This document shows positions 63,102 to 64,000 of a DNA stretch of 64,000 nt, piece after piece; within the stretch, counting starts at the first letter, position 1, and each line of letters opens with the position of its first letter. This DNA comes from M3007 sp964550795 (lineage in GTDB: Bacteria; Bacteroidota; Bacteroidia; Chitinophagales; Saprospiraceae), in the NCBI GenBank assembly GCA_964550795.1, contig CAZKBH010000018.1, positions 1-64,000 of the forward strand. The letters run 5' to 3'. The notes beneath the pieces were generated by a model. That model saw only the letters and a list, made by a program, of their open reading frames with translations, ran no database searches and had not been told where the DNA came from. The position numbers and the translations under genes were made by a program.

Positions 63102-64000
63102 ATGAAGCGTAGTAAAATTGCCGGCATCGGCTCCTATCTCCCCGAACGAATAGTCTCCAACGACGATCTTACCCAGGTAATGGACACCACGGATGAGTGG
63201 ATTCAAGAGCGGACAGGTATCCAAACCCGTCGTTATGGAAAAAAACACGAGGAAACAACCACAACCATGGCTGCAAAAGCAACCTTGGTAGCCTGCGAAC
63301 GAGCGGGAATTAGCCCGGAAGAGATTGATTTTATCATTTTTGCCACCCTCAGCCCCGATTATTATTTCCCTGGTTGCGGCGTACTCCTTCAGCGCGAACT
63401 GGGTATTACCCACAAAGAAGTAGGTGCGCTTGACATCCGAAATCAATGCAGCGGCTTTTTGTACGCACTCAGCATCGCCGACCAATTTATCAAAACGGGC
63501 ATGTACCAGAATATTCTGGTCGTTGGATCAGAAATGCACTCCATGGGTCTCGATTTCAGTACCCGGGGACGAAACGTGACCGTCATTTTTGGCGACGGTG
63601 CCGGGGCTGCCATACTCCAGCCCACCAACGAAGAAAACCAGGGTATCCTGACAACCAAACTTCACTCCGATGGCACGCATGCTGAAAAACTAGCCTTTAT
63701 CAACCCCGGCGCGCACGGCGGATACCACCAAAAAAGAACTGAAGACCCCACAGATCAAGGCTATCCACCCGCCGAGACGTATGGGGAGATTTTTATTACG
63801 CCCAAGATGATGGAAGAAGGCCTGCTCTACCCGAACATGGAAGGTCAATTCGTATTCAAACTCGCCATCCAAAAATTTCCGGAGGTTATCAACGAGGCGC
63901 TGGCGGAAGTCGGCCTGCAAACCACCGATATTTCGATGTTCATCCCGCATCAGGCCAACCTGCGCATTAGCCAAATGGTGCAACGCCTGCTTCGCCTCCG
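63102..64000 (+). CDS. 3-oxoacyl-ACP synthase III (FabH) family protein, 3' end outside window
   Basis: 299 codons to the window edge without a stop. KASIII enzymes condense acyl-CoA with malonyl-ACP to start fatty acid or related chains. Features: IAGIGSYLPERIVSNDDL, MDTTDEWIQERTGIQTRRY (key: DEWIQERTGI), catalytic Cys116 in DIRNQCSGFLYAL and His283 in IPHQANLRIS. The distance from Cys to His is about 35 residues longer than in E. coli FabH (Cys112, His244) because of an insertion around PGAHGGYHQKRTEDPTDQGY. This suggests a Bacteroidota subgroup with altered substrate, so I do not name it fabH. The leader (63000-63101) is AT-rich. Confidence 0.85.
   Translation, partial: MKRSKIAGIGSYLPERIVSNDDLTQVMDTTDEWIQERTGIQTRRYGKKHEETTTTMAAKATLVACERAGISPEEIDFIIFATLSPDYYFPGCGVLLQRELGITHKEVGALDIRNQCSGFLYALSIADQFIKTGMYQNILVVGSEMHSMGLDFSTRGRNVTVIFGDGAGAAILQPTNEENQGILTTKLHSDGTHAEKLAFINPGAHGGYHQKRTEDPTDQGYPPAETYGEIFITPKMMEEGLLYPNMEGQFVFKLAIQKFPEVINEALAEVGLQTTDISMFIPHQANLRISQMVQRLLRL

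Overview
The window looks like a chromosome segment of a free-living gliding bacterium of the Bacteroidota, most likely the Saprospiria/Haliscomenobacter side of the phylum. The evidence is four secreted proteins ending in type IX secretion (T9SS) sorting domains, SprB and HYR adhesin repeats, the gliding lipoprotein GldD, carotenoid genes, a GH3-family enzyme, and promoters of the phylum's TTTG / TAnnTTTG type. Two runs of exactly ten N (7667-7676 and 40933-40942) are scaffold gaps of unknown true length. Each cuts a gene whose two halves read in different frames across the N run, so the sequence is a draft or metagenome assembly.

Layout. 1-762: 3' end of a 23S rRNA gene, a long spacer, 5S rRNA and a strong rRNA terminator. 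1114-8825: a giant secreted adhesin with sixteen 81-residue four-cysteine repeats, broken by a gap. 9.2-17.8 kb: a TrpE-like synthase, a secreted M4 (thermolysin-type) peptidase, a GH3 protein and a T9SS cargo protein with a dockerin-like segment. 17.9-26.3 kb: crtI-crtB, a TrpR-like regulator, a membrane-anchored nuclease, gldD, scpA, fur, a methionine aminotransferase, an unknown protein and a DUF3467 protein. 26.5-34.4 kb: a 1795-residue secreted reprolysin-like protease with eight SprB repeats, succinate-semialdehyde dehydrogenase and a cysteine-rich unknown. 34.6-42.6 kb: MBOAT acyltransferase, SulP transporter, FtsX-like permease, a gap-split unknown and a DUF4160/DUF2442-HTH pair. 42.7-49.3 kb: pyrR and pyrB separated by a repeat-flanked four-helix-bundle gene, then a flippase, recX, an ABC-F protein and a solo HigA. 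49.3-54.3 kb: ATP-grasp protein, LysE-type exporter, Asp/Glu racemase, pseudouridine synthase and a serine hydrolase. 54.6-61.9 kb: a TetR-TolC-adaptor-RND permease efflux locus interrupted by a decayed VapBC toxin-antitoxin pair. 62.0-64.0 kb: an EamA transporter and a FabH-type synthase that runs off the window.

The most unusual material is in the spacers. Several are packed with repeats that run up to the neighbouring start or stop codons. Two spacers (pyrR-pyrB and the convergent spacer at 10.7-10.8 kb) are built from tandem heptamers in inverted arrays, GA(C/T)GG(TG/GA) and TTTAGGG respectively. A third (25.2-25.3 kb) combines a long imperfect inverted repeat with a CCAATCA heptamer run. 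In the pyrR-pyrB case the inverted arrays enclose a four-helix-bundle (S23/Avd-like) gene on the opposite strand, which resembles a self-contained insertion unit. I found no CRISPR array, prophage, insertion sequence, tRNA gene or defence island.
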